Shown one piece after another: positions 8,388-16,168 of a stretch of DNA of 64,000 bases. Under the pieces are notes generated by a model. It ran no database searches. It was not told the DNA's origin and saw only the letters and a list, made by a program, of their open reading frames with translations. The stretch spans positions 124,001 through 188,000 of the forward strand of contig CAVRGS010000004.1 in the NCBI GenBank assembly GCA_963720765.1. Reading direction: 5' to 3'. The position numbers and the translations under genes are program-made. This DNA comes from DASUAS01 sp963720765 (GTDB lineage: Bacteria; Actinomycetota; Acidimicrobiia; IMCC26256; DASPTH01). Position 1 is the first letter of the stretch. Every line of letters starts with the position of its first letter.

Positions 8388-8807
8388 TCAGGCGACGCAG
8401 CAGCGCGAGCTCGTTGACGATGCGCGCGTAGTGACCGCGTTCGCCGACGCCGGTGTGTTGGCCTGGATCTGCAGCAGTGCGACGCGACCGCCGACGTTGT
8501 CGAGCAGGTCGGCGCGCCGCAGTTCCTCGGCCACCGTGACCGGGTCGGCCGGCTCGCCCTGGCCGTGCAGCGATTGGATCGCCTCGTAGATGTGGCCGTG
8601 CGAGGGCTTGTAGAAGTCGCTGGTCTCGACGTGGGCCTCGACCGCAGCGGTGATCGCGTCGCGCGAGAGGAGCATCGCTCCGAGCAGAGACTCCTCTGCT
8701 TCCAGGTTGTGCGGCGGCACGCGGCCGCTCGCGCGACGACGCACCGAATCGATCGCTTGCACCACAGCCGTTTCCCCTCCGCCCCCGCTATGCCCGGACG
8801 GCATCAT
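8388..8807 (-). CDS. dnaB: replicative DNA helicase DnaB, N-terminal part (frameshifted gene)
   Basis: The DnaB N-terminal helical domain reads RVPPHNLEAEESLLGAMLLSRDA and continues through FYKPSHGHIYEAIQSL to VGGRVALLQIQANTPASAN. After that the frame is lost. In the minus-strand frame one base over, the expected HYARIVNELALLRRLIGVAGDIAEMGYDE follows directly and joins the C-terminal part. The break is at about 8437. There is no intein-like insertion at the joint. The full gene would span 7399-8807 and encode about 469 residues. Confidence 0.85.
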   Translation of the reverse strand: MMPSGHSGGGGETAVVQAIDSVRRRASGRVPPHNLEAEESLLGAMLLSRDAITAAVEAHVETSDFYKPSHGHIYEAIQSLHGQGEPADPVTVAEELRRADLLDNVGGRVALLQIQANTPASANAVTTRASSTSSRCCVA

Positions 8808-8820
8808 GCGTGCTGGAGCC

Positions 8821-8893
8821 TGTGGATCGGTAGAGCCACAACCATGGGGATTGGCTGTTGAGGAAGGATCGGCAGCTGTGGACAGCTGTGGAC
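8821..8893 (-). promoter_or_regulatory. DnaA-box-like cluster upstream of dnaB
   Basis: Three near-matches to the DnaA box TTGTCCACA lie just upstream of dnaB on the minus strand. Two are CTGTCCACA (8 of 9) inside a direct 10-base tandem repeat AGCTGTGGAC (8874-8883 and 8884-8893). One is CGATCCACA (7 of 9) at 8821-8829. Clusters of this kind can titrate DnaA or couple dnaB expression to initiation. The function here is inferred from sequence only. Confidence 0.4.
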
Positions 8894-8968
8894 TTCGTCA
8901 CCCGGACCATGCTGGCGCGGGGGTGTGACAGTCATCGCGGACGCCACCGGGACGTCCCCGAGGCGCGC

Positions 8969-8996
8969 AGAGGCCCCGGGCGAACCCGGGGCCTCT
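8969..8996 (-). terminator. strong hairpin terminator after the SHOCT gene
   Basis: A perfect 12-base stem AGAGGCCCCGGG/CCCGGGGCCTCT with a 4-base loop lies 26 bases beyond the stop of the SHOCT-domain gene. It has no long T-run, as is common in actinobacteria. Confidence 0.7.
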
Positions 8997-9021
8997 GGTC
9001 AGTGCTCGTGGAGCAGGTCGC

Positions 9022-9426
9022 TCAGGAACCGAGCGCCTTGGCCTTGCCCGCCTCGAACTCGGCGTCGCTGATGACGCCCTGCGCCTTGAGGTCGGCGAGA
9101 CGCTGGATCTCGTCGGCCGTGCTGCCGCCGCTGGTCCCAGCGGCCTGCTGGATGTAGGCCTTGGCGGCCGCATCTTGCGCCGCGGCAGCCTGCTGCGCGT
9201 GCTCGGCCATCTTGTGACCCCGCACGATGAGGTAGAGCAGCACGCCCAGGTACGGGAGGATGATGATGCCGATCACCCAGAAGGCCTTCGACCACCCGCC
9301 GAGGTCGTGGCTGCGGAACAGGTCACTGAACACGACGATCAGCAACCAGATCCAGATGAAGAACAGGAAGAACCAGAGCATCGACAGGAAGACCTGTCCG
9401 GTGCCGAAGTCGGAAGCGAGAGGCAT
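9022..9426 (-). CDS. membrane protein with PLDc_N-type helices and SHOCT domain
   Basis: A 134-residue protein. Two hydrophobic segments (FLSMLWFFLFFIWIWLLIVVF and SKAFWVIGIIILPYLGVLLYLIV) form an N-terminal membrane unit of the phospholipase-D-nuclease N-terminal type. An Ala/Gln-rich coiled segment follows. The C-terminal 30 residues, ADEIQRLADLKAQGVISDAEFEAGKAKAL, are a clear SHOCT (short C-terminal) motif. Such proteins are common in actinobacteria and may act in membrane stress responses, but no specific role is known. It appears to be a single-gene unit ended by a strong hairpin. Confidence 0.82.
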   Translation of the reverse strand: MPLASDFGTGQVFLSMLWFFLFFIWIWLLIVVFSDLFRSHDLGGWSKAFWVIGIIILPYLGVLLYLIVRGHKMAEHAQQAAAAQDAAAKAYIQQAAGTSGGSTADEIQRLADLKAQGVISDAEFEAGKAKALGS

Positions 9427-9607
9427 TTCTTCTCCTCGAGAAGGCCAGTGGAACCGAGAGCGAGGCTACGCCGACCCCTCCGGATGGCGCTTCCCCCAAT
9501 CGGGGTGAAACTACGTCACCCTCGGCACTCGCGCCACTGTTCGGCCCGACCGAGTGTGACGCACGGCTGCGCACCGTCCCGATCGCACGCGCGTGGCAGG
9601 GTAGGTG

Positions 9608-10831
9608 ATGGGCACGGTCCGAGCGCTGCTGCACGACCTCCGCGAGGTCGCGACGCGCGAACGCACCGAAGGGACGACGCGCCGTCGACCAGGTGACGCA
9701 GCGCGCGCGGCGCTCGCGGGACTGCTGCTCGTCCCGCTGATCCTGCACGCGCACCACCCGACCGCCACCGAGGAAGCGGTCGTCCGCCTGTTCGACTCGA
9801 TCCCGTCGGGCGCCAAGACCCTCTTCCTGATCCTGTACCAACTCGCGGCGCTGTGGGCAGTCGGCCTGCTGGTCGTGACCGTGCTGCTCCTGCGGCGGTG
9901 GCGCCTGGCGCGCGACCTTGCGGTCGCGGCCATCGCGGCATGGGTGCTCGGGCGTCTCATGGCCTTCCTCGTGCACGACGAAGGCCTGTGGCACGCGTTC
10001 AAGGTCACGTTCGACCTCACCGGCGCTCCGCGCTTCCCGATGGTGCGCCTGACGGTGGCGGTGGCGACGGTGATCGTGGCGTCGCCGCACCTCGCCCGGC
10101 CGACGCGGCGCTTCGGCGAAGGGCTGGTGGCGCTGCTCGCGCTCTCGAGCCTCTACCTGTCGCGGGGATTCCCCACCGATCTCCTCGCCGCCATCGTGCT
10201 CGGGTGGGGTGTCGCCCACCTGGTCGAGTGGATCTTCGGCACTCCGGTCGGGCGCCCGGCGCACCGGCAGGTGGAAGACGCGCTGGCCAAGCTCGGCGTA
10301 CCCGTGACCGACCTGCACCTCACGTCGGAGCAACCGGTCGGACGCGCCGTGTTCGTCGCCGATCGGGCCGACGGCGACGGGCGCGTGCGCGTGATCGCGC
10401 TGGGACGCGACGAGGCCGACGCCCAGCTGATGTCACGCGCCTGGCGCTACGTCGCGTATCGCGACGCGCCGCCGTCGCTCCTCCCGAGTCGGCGCGCGCA
10501 GGTGGAGTACGAGGCGTACCTGATGTTGCTCGCGCGCGACGCGGGCGTCGACGCGCCCCGTGTGGTGGTCGCCGCGATGAGCGGGCCGCTGGCGCTGCTC
10601 GTGGTCGAGGAGGCCGCTGGCACCGAGCTCTACGACCTCGACACCGTGACCGATCGCGTGCTCGACGACGTGTGGACCCAGCTGCGCGTGCTCGCACGCG
10701 GCACGCGTCGCGCACGGCAAGCTCGATGCGCGCCACGTGCTCCTCGACGACGCCACCGCTCCGACGCAGGTGCGCATCGTCGGCTTCGACTTCGCGTCGA
10801 GCAGCGCCCGCTTCCGCCAGACCGCGGGTGA
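9608..10831 (+). CDS. multi-TM/pseudokinase half of a flippase-like protein (frameshifted)
   Basis: This is the N-terminal half of a long membrane protein. It has six to seven hydrophobic segments in about residues 30-210, then a soluble domain (about 215-360) resembling a degenerate kinase of the ABC1/RIO kind (AQVEYEAYLMLLARDAGVDAPRV). The frame is correct to about 10694 (...DDVWTQLRVL). Beyond that the codons turn Arg-rich, and the neighbouring frame gives HAARVAHGKLDARHVLLDD, which joins the next entry. One extra or two missing bases at about 10694 would restore a protein of roughly 800 residues. Start chosen: ATG 9608 after AGGGTAGGTG. Confidence 0.7.
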   Translation: MGTVRALLHDLREVATRERTEGTTRRRPGDAARAALAGLLLVPLILHAHHPTATEEAVVRLFDSIPSGAKTLFLILYQLAALWAVGLLVVTVLLLRRWRLARDLAVAAIAAWVLGRLMAFLVHDEGLWHAFKVTFDLTGAPRFPMVRLTVAVATVIVASPHLARPTRRFGEGLVALLALSSLYLSRGFPTDLLAAIVLGWGVAHLVEWIFGTPVGRPAHRQVEDALAKLGVPVTDLHLTSEQPVGRAVFVADRADGDGRVRVIALGRDEADAQLMSRAWRYVAYRDAPPSLLPSRRAQVEYEAYLMLLARDAGVDAPRVVVAAMSGPLALLVVEEAAGTELYDLDTVTDRVLDDVWTQLRVLARGTRRARQARCAPRAPRRRHRSDAGAHRRLRLRVEQRPLPPDRG

Positions 10832-12005
10832 CGTCGCGCAGCTGCTCGCGGCCACCACCGCGATCGTGGGTGCCGAGCGCGCGGTCGCCGCCGCGGTGCG
10901 CGTCGTCGGGAAGGAGGCGGTCGCCGCGGCGCTGCCGGTCCTCCAACCCGCCGCGCTGTCGGGATGGACCCACGACGCCCTCGGCGGACGCGACCAGCTC
11001 GACGACCGCCTCGACGAGCTCCGCACCGTCGGGTCGGCCGCGACCGGTGCCGAGGCGCTCGAGCTGCGGCGCCTCTACCGGGTGCAGCCCCGGAGCCTCC
11101 TCATGGCCGTCGGTGCGCTCGTGGGCGTCGGCGTCCTGCTGAGCCGGGTCGGTGACCCCGAGGTCTTCTGGAACACGGTGAAGGACGCCGACTGGTGGTT
11201 CGTGGCGCTCGCCTTCGTGCTCGGCATCGGCACCGACGTGGCCTTCGGCATCACGTTCCTCGGCAACGTGCCCATCCGGTTGCCGGTGTGGCCCAGCATC
11301 GAACTGCAATCGGCGATGAGCTTCTCCAACCTCGCGGTGCCGGTGGCCGCCGACACCGCGCTGCAGGTGAGGTTCCTCCAGAAGAACGGCCTCGACCTCG
11401 GATCGGCGGTGGCGGCGGGTGGGATCCTCAGCTCGGTGTCGGAGATCGTCGTGCAGGTCGGGCTGCTGTTCCTCGCCATCTGGCTCGCGCCCGATTCCAT
11501 CGACTTCGGTCGCATCGACACCAACCAGATCGTCGTGGTGGTGCTGGGCGTCGTCCTGCTCGTCGGCGTGGCCATGGCGGTGATCTTCGGCGTGCGCCGC
11601 ATCCGCCACCGGGTGCTGCCGCCGATCCAGCGCGCGCTGACCACGGTGTGGAGCGCGGTGAAGACCCCGAGCCGGCTCGCCCTGCTGCTCGGAGGCAACG
11701 TCGTCGCCCAGTGCCTCTACGCCGCTTCACTGCTCGCGTGCCTCGAGGCCTACGGAGCGTCGATCAACTTCTGGACGCTGCTCGCGCTGAACATCGGCAT
11801 CTCGGTGATCGCATCGCTCGTGCCCATCCCCGGCGGCGGCACCGCGGTGTCGGCCGTCGGACTCGCCGGCATGGTCACCGCGTTCGGCGTGCCCGCGGCC
11901 GCGGCGTCGGCCGCGGTGCTCACCCACCAGCTCGCGGTGACGTACCTCCCGGCGATCCCGGGATGGTTCGCCACCAACGACCTGGTGAAGAAGGGGATGT
12001 TGTAG
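10737..12005 (+). CDS. lysylphosphatidylglycerol synthase/flippase TM domain (UPF0104), C-terminal half
   Basis: This fragment completes the preceding gene after the frameshift at about 10694. The first 120 residues finish the kinase-like domain, with HGKLDARHVLLDD just upstream of the first ATG in the same frame and IVGFDFASSS resembling kinase catalytic and metal-binding loops. The remaining 300 residues form about eight membrane helices of the MprF/UPF0104 flippase type, including ELQSAMSFSNLAVPVAADTALQVRFL and SLVPIPGGGTAVSAVGLAGMVTAFG. A lipid-transport role coupled to the soluble domain is inferred. The substrate is unknown. Confidence 0.75.
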   Translation: MLLDDATAPTQVRIVGFDFASSSARFRQTAGDVAQLLAATTAIVGAERAVAAAVRVVGKEAVAAALPVLQPAALSGWTHDALGGRDQLDDRLDELRTVGSAATGAEALELRRLYRVQPRSLLMAVGALVGVGVLLSRVGDPEVFWNTVKDADWWFVALAFVLGIGTDVAFGITFLGNVPIRLPVWPSIELQSAMSFSNLAVPVAADTALQVRFLQKNGLDLGSAVAAGGILSSVSEIVVQVGLLFLAIWLAPDSIDFGRIDTNQIVVVVLGVVLLVGVAMAVIFGVRRIRHRVLPPIQRALTTVWSAVKTPSRLALLLGGNVVAQCLYAASLLACLEAYGASINFWTLLALNIGISVIASLVPIPGGGTAVSAVGLAGMVTAFGVPAAAASAAVLTHQLAVTYLPAIPGWFATNDLVKKGML

Positions 12006-12030
12006 CGGCGCTGCGCCCGCCGAGGAGCGG

Positions 12031-12483
12031 CTAAGCGTCTTCGGCGACGACCACGACCGCGACGGCGACGACCACCTCGGCGGGCAGGCGGACCTGCACC
12101 TGGGCGTCGCCGAGCTCGCGGATCGGCTCGTCGAGGACGACCTTGCGGCGGTCGAGCTCGATGCCCGTCTGGATCTGCACCGCGTCGGCGACGTCGGCGG
12201 AGGTCACCGAGCCGAAGAGCTTGCCACCCTCGCCGGCGCGGGCCTTCACCTGGATGATCTGCGATCCGAGCTTCGCCGCGATCGCCTGCGACGCTTCCCG
12301 GTCGCGCGACTCCTTGGCATCACGGCTGCGCCGCATCGACTCGGCCTGCGCGACCACGCCCTTGGTGGCCTTCATCGCGAGGCCACGCGGCACGAGGTAG
12401 TTGCGGGCATAGCCGTCGGCCACCTCGAGGAGGTCGCCCTTCTTGCCCAGCGTGTCGATGTCTTCGCGGAGGACGATCTTCAC
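12031..12483 (-). CDS. rplI: 50S ribosomal protein L9
   Basis: A 150-residue L9 with the rRNA-binding N-domain MKIVLREDIDTLGKKGDLLEVADGYARNYLVPRGLA and the C-terminal domain containing GKLFGSVTSADVADAV. The GTG start overlaps the rpsR stop (GTGA), so the two are translationally coupled. The extreme C-terminus is a low-complexity Val/Ala run ending EDA, which is longer than usual. Confidence 0.95.
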   Translation of the reverse strand: MKIVLREDIDTLGKKGDLLEVADGYARNYLVPRGLAMKATKGVVAQAESMRRSRDAKESRDREASQAIAAKLGSQIIQVKARAGEGGKLFGSVTSADVADAVQIQTGIELDRRKVVLDEPIRELGDAQVQVRLPAEVVVAVAVVVVAEDA

Positions 12484-12941
12484 GCCTCGGCTCCCTCGGT
12501 CTCGACCATCTCGACCTCGGTCACCTCGACGCCGCCGTCGGCTGTCGCTTCGACGTCGACCGCGACGTAGTCGGACTCGACGGGCTCACGCGCCCCGGGC
12601 GACGGCCGGCCGGTGTTCTCGTCGCGCAGCTCGCCGCGGTCGCCCCGGTCGCCTCGGCGACCGCCCTTGCGCTGCGTCACCTGACGCACGCTGTAGGGCA
12701 GGAGCGCCATCTCGCGGGCGAGGCGGATCGCCTTCGCCACCTGGCGCTGCTGCTGGGTGGAGTTGCCGGTGACGCGACGCGCCCGGATCTTGGCCCGCTC
12801 CGACATGAAGCGGCGGAGCAGGTTGACGTCCTTGTAGTCGATCCACTCCACCTGCTCGGTGTTGAGGATCGACACCTTCTTCTTCTGCGGGCGGCGCCGG
12901 TCGGCGGCCGCGCTCTTGCTGTTGCGTCGTTCGCGTGCCAT
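12480..12941 (-). CDS. rpsR: 30S ribosomal protein S18 with a long acidic C-terminal extension
   Basis: Residues 20-92 are a normal S18 (KKKVSILNTEQVEWIDYKDV, LLRRFMSERAKIRARRVTGN, QQQRQVAKAIRLAREMALLPY). Ordinary S18 ends near here at about 75-90 residues, but this protein continues to 153. The extension has an Arg/Gly/Asp-rich linker followed by a strongly acidic Val/Glu tail. There is no internal stop or frame change to explain it. The ATG directly abuts the ssb stop codon (TAGATG). The tail may lie on the ribosome surface; its role is unknown. Confidence 0.93.
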   Translation of the reverse strand: MARERRNSKSAAADRRRPQKKKVSILNTEQVEWIDYKDVNLLRRFMSERAKIRARRVTGNSTQQQRQVAKAIRLAREMALLPYSVRQVTQRKGGRRGDRGDRGELRDENTGRPSPGAREPVESDYVAVDVEATADGGVEVTEVEMVETEGAEA

Positions 12942-13424
12942 CTAGAAGGGCTCCTCGCCGTAGTCCGCGTAGTTGTTCTCGGCGGGCTTGCTCGCGCCAG
13001 CCGCGCCGCCGCCCCCGCCGGTGCCACCGCCCCCGCCACCGCCGCCGAAGTCGCCGCCTCCGCGACGCTCGTTGCGGGTGACCTGGGCAGTCGCCCAGCG
13101 CAGGCTCGGGCCGACCTCGTCGGCCACGATCTCCACCACGCTGCGCTTCTCGCCGTTCTCGGTCTCCCAGCTGCGCTGCTCGAGACGGCCGGTGACGACC
13201 ACGCGCGAGCCCTTGCCCAGCGACTCCGACACGTTCTCGGCCATCTCACGCCAGCAGACGACGTTGAAGAAGCTGGTCTGCTCCTCCCACTCCTGCGACT
13301 GGCGGTTCTGCCAGCGCCGGCTCACGGCGACACCGAACGACGCCTTGGCGGCGCCGCCGGTGGTGTAGCGGATCTCCGGGTCACGCGTGAGGTTCCCGAC
13401 GATGGTGACGGTGCTGTCAGGCAT
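12942..13424 (-). CDS. ssb: single-stranded DNA-binding protein
   Basis: A 160-residue SSB. The OB fold spans about residues 1-110 (VTIVGNLTRDPEIRYTTGGAAKASFGVAVSR, TSFFNVVCWREMAENVSESLGKGSRVVVTGRLEQRSWE). It is followed by a Gly-rich disordered linker and the acidic tip YGEEPF used to recruit partner proteins. It sits between rpsF and rpsR, the standard arrangement. The linker DNA is a run of simple GGC-type repeats. Confidence 0.96.
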   Translation of the reverse strand: MPDSTVTIVGNLTRDPEIRYTTGGAAKASFGVAVSRRWQNRQSQEWEEQTSFFNVVCWREMAENVSESLGKGSRVVVTGRLEQRSWETENGEKRSVVEIVADEVGPSLRWATAQVTRNERRGGGDFGGGGGGGGTGGGGGAAGASKPAENNYADYGEEPF

Positions 13425-13438
13425 GTTGCCTTCCTCCC

Positions 13439-13768
13439 TTATGCGTCCGACGACGAGGAGCCGGCGAGATTCCCGTAGACGTGCTCGGGGATCCGCAGGA
13501 CCTTGTGCCGGAGGACTTCGTCAGCAAGGGAGAGGTTCCGGTGCAGCTCGTCCATCGCCGCGGGCTCCGCCTTCGCCTGGAAGACCACGTAGTAGCCCTC
13601 CCAGCGGTGCTTGAGCTCGTAGGCGAAACGCCGCTTGCCCCACCAGTCGATCTGCCCGCGCACAGCGCCCTTGGACTCGATCAGCTGGATGGAACGTTCG
13701 ACCGCGGACCGGATCGTCTCCTCTTCCAGCTCCGCGTCGAAGATGACCATGACCTCGTACGGCCTCAT
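13439..13768 (-). CDS. rpsF: 30S ribosomal protein S6
   Basis: The ATG at 13768 follows an excellent AAGGAGG site and gives the normal 109-residue S6 (MRPYEVMVIFDAELEEETIRSAVERSIQLIE, then WWGKRRFAYELKHRWEGYYVVF). The open frame extends 33 codons further upstream, but without family similarity. First gene of the rpsF-ssb-rpsR-rplI operon. Confidence 0.95.
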   Translation of the reverse strand: MRPYEVMVIFDAELEEETIRSAVERSIQLIESKGAVRGQIDWWGKRRFAYELKHRWEGYYVVFQAKAEPAAMDELHRNLSLADEVLRHKVLRIPEHVYGNLAGSSSSDA

Positions 13769-13955
13769 GGGCCGGACCTCCTTCGGACCGTGGAACTCGG
13801 TCCACGGGCGACCGCCTGACCCCGGGCCGGCAGGGCCGGTTCCGAAGCGACGAGCGCAGGGATGCAATTGAGCGGATCAGGCTAGCAGTCGCCCAACGGC
13901 GCGGATCTATCGAGTCGGACCCTACAGCGGGGGTACGACACTGACGAGGGCCAGA

Positions 13956-14495
13956 TCACGAAGGGGTGCACGCGGTGATCGGTCCCGATGGGAGCTCGCC
14001 CTTCTTGGTCTCGAGCGCGAACACGTACGGACCGTCGGACCGGTAGACGGGGCACTGGGTCTCCGCCTTGTCCGGACACGGTGGCATGGCCCGGGTGGAG
14101 TCGCGCGACCCGTCCTGCCCGAAGAACGCGATGTCGAGGGGGTCGTCGACCCCCGCCATGGTGAAGGCCGAGTCGGTCGGGCCCTGGAACACGAACAGCA
14201 TGCCGTCGTAGGGCCCGAGGTCGGCGGTGTGGTCGCGCAGCCCGGCGACGCGTGCCGCCTCGGTGTCGGCGACGACCAAACGGAGGCACCGGTCGTGGCC
14301 GACCGCCGCCTTCACCTCGCGCAACCCCTCGAACGGTGCTCGCGCCGGCACCGAGCGCGGGAGGATCGCGGTGATCGGCATGCTTCCCGCGTTGGGCGAG
14401 GGGTCACCGATCGCGTTGAGCGCGGCCACGACGACGACGGAGAGCACCACGACCCCCAACACGATGAGCGTGATCACGAGGGGGCGGCGGGACAT
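13956..14495 (-). CDS. membrane-anchored DUF192 protein
   Basis: A 179-residue protein. One N-terminal membrane anchor (PLVITLIVLGVVVLSVVVVAAL, residues 5-26) leads into an extracytoplasmic DUF192 domain, recognised by AGLRDHTADLGPYDGMLFVF and FTMAGVDDPLDIAFFGQDG. The C-terminus contains Cys residues (MPPCPDKAETQCPVY) that could pair outside the cell. DUF192 proteins are widespread and functionally undefined. It is monocistronic between rpsF and panB. Confidence 0.8.
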   Translation of the reverse strand: MSRRPLVITLIVLGVVVLSVVVVAALNAIGDPSPNAGSMPITAILPRSVPARAPFEGLREVKAAVGHDRCLRLVVADTEAARVAGLRDHTADLGPYDGMLFVFQGPTDSAFTMAGVDDPLDIAFFGQDGSRDSTRAMPPCPDKAETQCPVYRSDGPYVFALETKKGELPSGPITACTPS

Positions 14496-14525
14496 CGCCG
14501 TGAGGTTAGGTGCGAGCGGAGATCG

Positions 14526-14578
14526 GGCCGGCGCGGTTCAGGCCGGCGCGGTTCAGGCCGGCGCGGTTCAGGCCGGCC
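14526..14578. repeat. 15-bp tandem repeat, three full copies plus a partial one
   Basis: The unit GGCCGGCGCGGTTCA is repeated exactly at 14526-14540, 14541-14555 and 14556-14570, followed by a partial copy to 14578. The repeat overlaps the 3' end of panB. Each unit carries a TGA on the minus strand in the panB frame, giving three tandem in-frame stop codons. Confidence 0.9.
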
Positions 14579-15452
14579 AGGTGGCGTGCTCGACGGAGCC
14601 GTAGAGGCCGAGGGCCTCGCTGACGGTGTCGGCCGCGTGGTAGGTCTCGCCGCTCGCAGGGAAGCGGCCGGAGCGCACGTCGTCGGCGAAGCGCTCGATG
14701 GCGCGGGCGGCGTCACCGCCGAGGTCGGCATAGCGACGCACGAACTTCGGCCGCACACGGTCCTCGAAGCCGAGGATGTCGTGGTACACGAGCACCTGGC
14801 CATCGCAGTGACGACCGGCGCCGATGCCGATGGTCGGCACCGGCACGGAGTCGGTGACCATGCGCGCCACCGCGTCGGGCACGCATTCGAGCACGATGCC
14901 GAACACGCCGGCGTCGGCCAGTGCGACCGCGTCGTCGACGATCTCGCGTGCGGCGTCGAGCGTCTTGCCCTGCACGCGGTAGCCGCCGAGCTTGTTGACC
15001 GACTGCGGCGTGAGGCCGAGGTGACCCATGACGGGGATCTCGGCGTCGAGGATGGCGCCGATCGCGTCGAGACGCTTACGGCCGCCTTCGAGCTTCACGG
15101 CGGTGGCGCCGGCGCGCACCAGGCGCGCCGCGTTGGCGACGGTCTCCTCGTGGCCGAGGTGGTAGCTCATCCAGGGGAGGTCGGCGATGACCATCGCCCG
15201 CGGCTTGGTGCGCGCCACCGCGCCGGTGTGGTGGGCCATGTCGTCGACGGTGACGTGGAGCGTGTCGTCGTAGCCGAGCACGACCATGGCGACGGAGTCA
15301 CCCACGAGGATCATGTCGACGCCCGCGGTGTCGACCGCGCGCGCCGACGGTGCGTCGTACGCGGTGACCATCACGAGCGGGGTGCCCGACCCCTTGCGCG
15401 CGACGACATCGGGCGCACCGAGTGCGCGCTGAGCAGCCCGGGAAACGGCCAT
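14568..15452 (-). CDS. panB: 3-methyl-2-oxobutanoate hydroxymethyltransferase
   Basis: PanB makes ketopantoate from 2-ketoisovalerate and methylene-tetrahydrofolate, the first step of pantothenate synthesis. The ATG at 15452 follows GGTGGAGGA and gives 294 residues. Family segments include VMVTAYDAPSARAVDTAGVDMILVGDS, KPRAMVIADLPWMSY, AVKLEGG, VMGHLGLTPQSVN and PTIGIGAGRHCDGQVLVYHD, with the Mg-binding Asp and catalytic Glu region intact. No other pan genes are in the window. The stop lies inside a 15-bp tandem repeat. Confidence 0.95.
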   Translation of the reverse strand: MAVSRAAQRALGAPDVVARKGSGTPLVMVTAYDAPSARAVDTAGVDMILVGDSVAMVVLGYDDTLHVTVDDMAHHTGAVARTKPRAMVIADLPWMSYHLGHEETVANAARLVRAGATAVKLEGGRKRLDAIGAILDAEIPVMGHLGLTPQSVNKLGGYRVQGKTLDAAREIVDDAVALADAGVFGIVLECVPDAVARMVTDSVPVPTIGIGAGRHCDGQVLVYHDILGFEDRVRPKFVRRYADLGGDAARAIERFADDVRSGRFPASGETYHAADTVSEALGLYGSVEHATWPA

Positions 15453-15581
15453 CTCGTTGTCCTCCACCGTCCAGGGCACCCACGGCTCCCGGCGGCAGTG
15501 CGAACCATAGTCAATGGTCGGCTCCGCTGCACCGCCCGCCCGCCCGACCGCTCTCGGGGGGATGCGGCCGCGTCTCGTGCG

Positions 15582-16001
15582 CTACTGCGCCGACCGCGCC
15601 TGTCCGGCCCGGCGCCGCCCCGGCGCCCCGCCCTGCCCGTCGCCCTGACCGCGGCCGTGCAGCTCGCGGCGGGTGAGGAAGTTCCACCCGCAGTCGGGGC
15701 ACACCTCCACCACGTACCGGGTGTACTCCTCGTGCGCGGCGTCGAGGCGTTCGAGCTCACTCTGATGGACGATGCAGCGACCGTTGGCCTGGCGCAGCTT
15801 GTCTCCGTAGACGTAGGAGACGTAGCGCACGTGCCGCCCCGAGCACACCGGACACCGGTGGTCGGCGGGATCCCCCACGTGGCGGGCGGCCCGGATGAGC
15901 TCGGGATGGGCGTCGCAGACGTCCAGCCGGGTGACCGTGCCGCGCTCGAGGTCCCTCAGCAGGGTTCGGCGGGCCAGCGCGTAGTCGATGTGCTTGCGCA
16001 C
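15582..16001 (-). CDS. DUF5318 family protein
   Basis: The GTG at 16001 gives 139 residues starting VRKHIDYALARRTLLRDL, matching the N-terminus of DUF5318 proteins. The body has a CPVCSGRHVRYVSYVYGD segment and a later EVCPDCGWNFL segment, two CxxC pairs likely to bind zinc. The C-terminus is Gly/Gln/Arg-rich. In mycobacteria the homologue (Rv0049) lies next to the ino1/PadR pair, as here. No biochemical role is known. Confidence 0.8.
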   Translation of the reverse strand: MRKHIDYALARRTLLRDLERGTVTRLDVCDAHPELIRAARHVGDPADHRCPVCSGRHVRYVSYVYGDKLRQANGRCIVHQSELERLDAAHEEYTRYVVEVCPDCGWNFLTRRELHGRGQGDGQGGAPGRRRAGQARSAQ

Positions 16002-16079
16002 GGCGCCACTGTACAAGGGGCGAGAGCGGGCGGGTTCCCGGTCCCGGTCCGGCTCGCCGGGCTCGGGAACCACCGGATG

Positions 16080-16135
16080 TCGACCTGTCGTTCACCGTGT
16101 GTATACTCGCACCGATATATCGAAGCGATATATCG
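16080..16135 (+). promoter_or_regulatory. promoter and tandem PadR operators of the padR-ino1 operon
   Basis: A good -10 element TATACT (16102-16107) has a weak -35 TCGACC (16080-16085) 16 bases upstream. Directly over the expected transcription start are two identical palindromes CGATATATCG (16113-16122 and 16126-16135), 13 bases apart centre to centre. The same palindrome precedes the other PadR gene. This is a typical autorepression layout; the regulator identity is inferred. Confidence 0.65.
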
Positions 16136-16168
16136 ACGCACACTCATCTCGACGAACTTCGGACCCAG

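Noticed and set aside
8380..8470. Intein or insertion element inside dnaB
   Set aside because: dnaB often hosts inteins, but the two parts join directly with only a one-base shift and no extra sequence.
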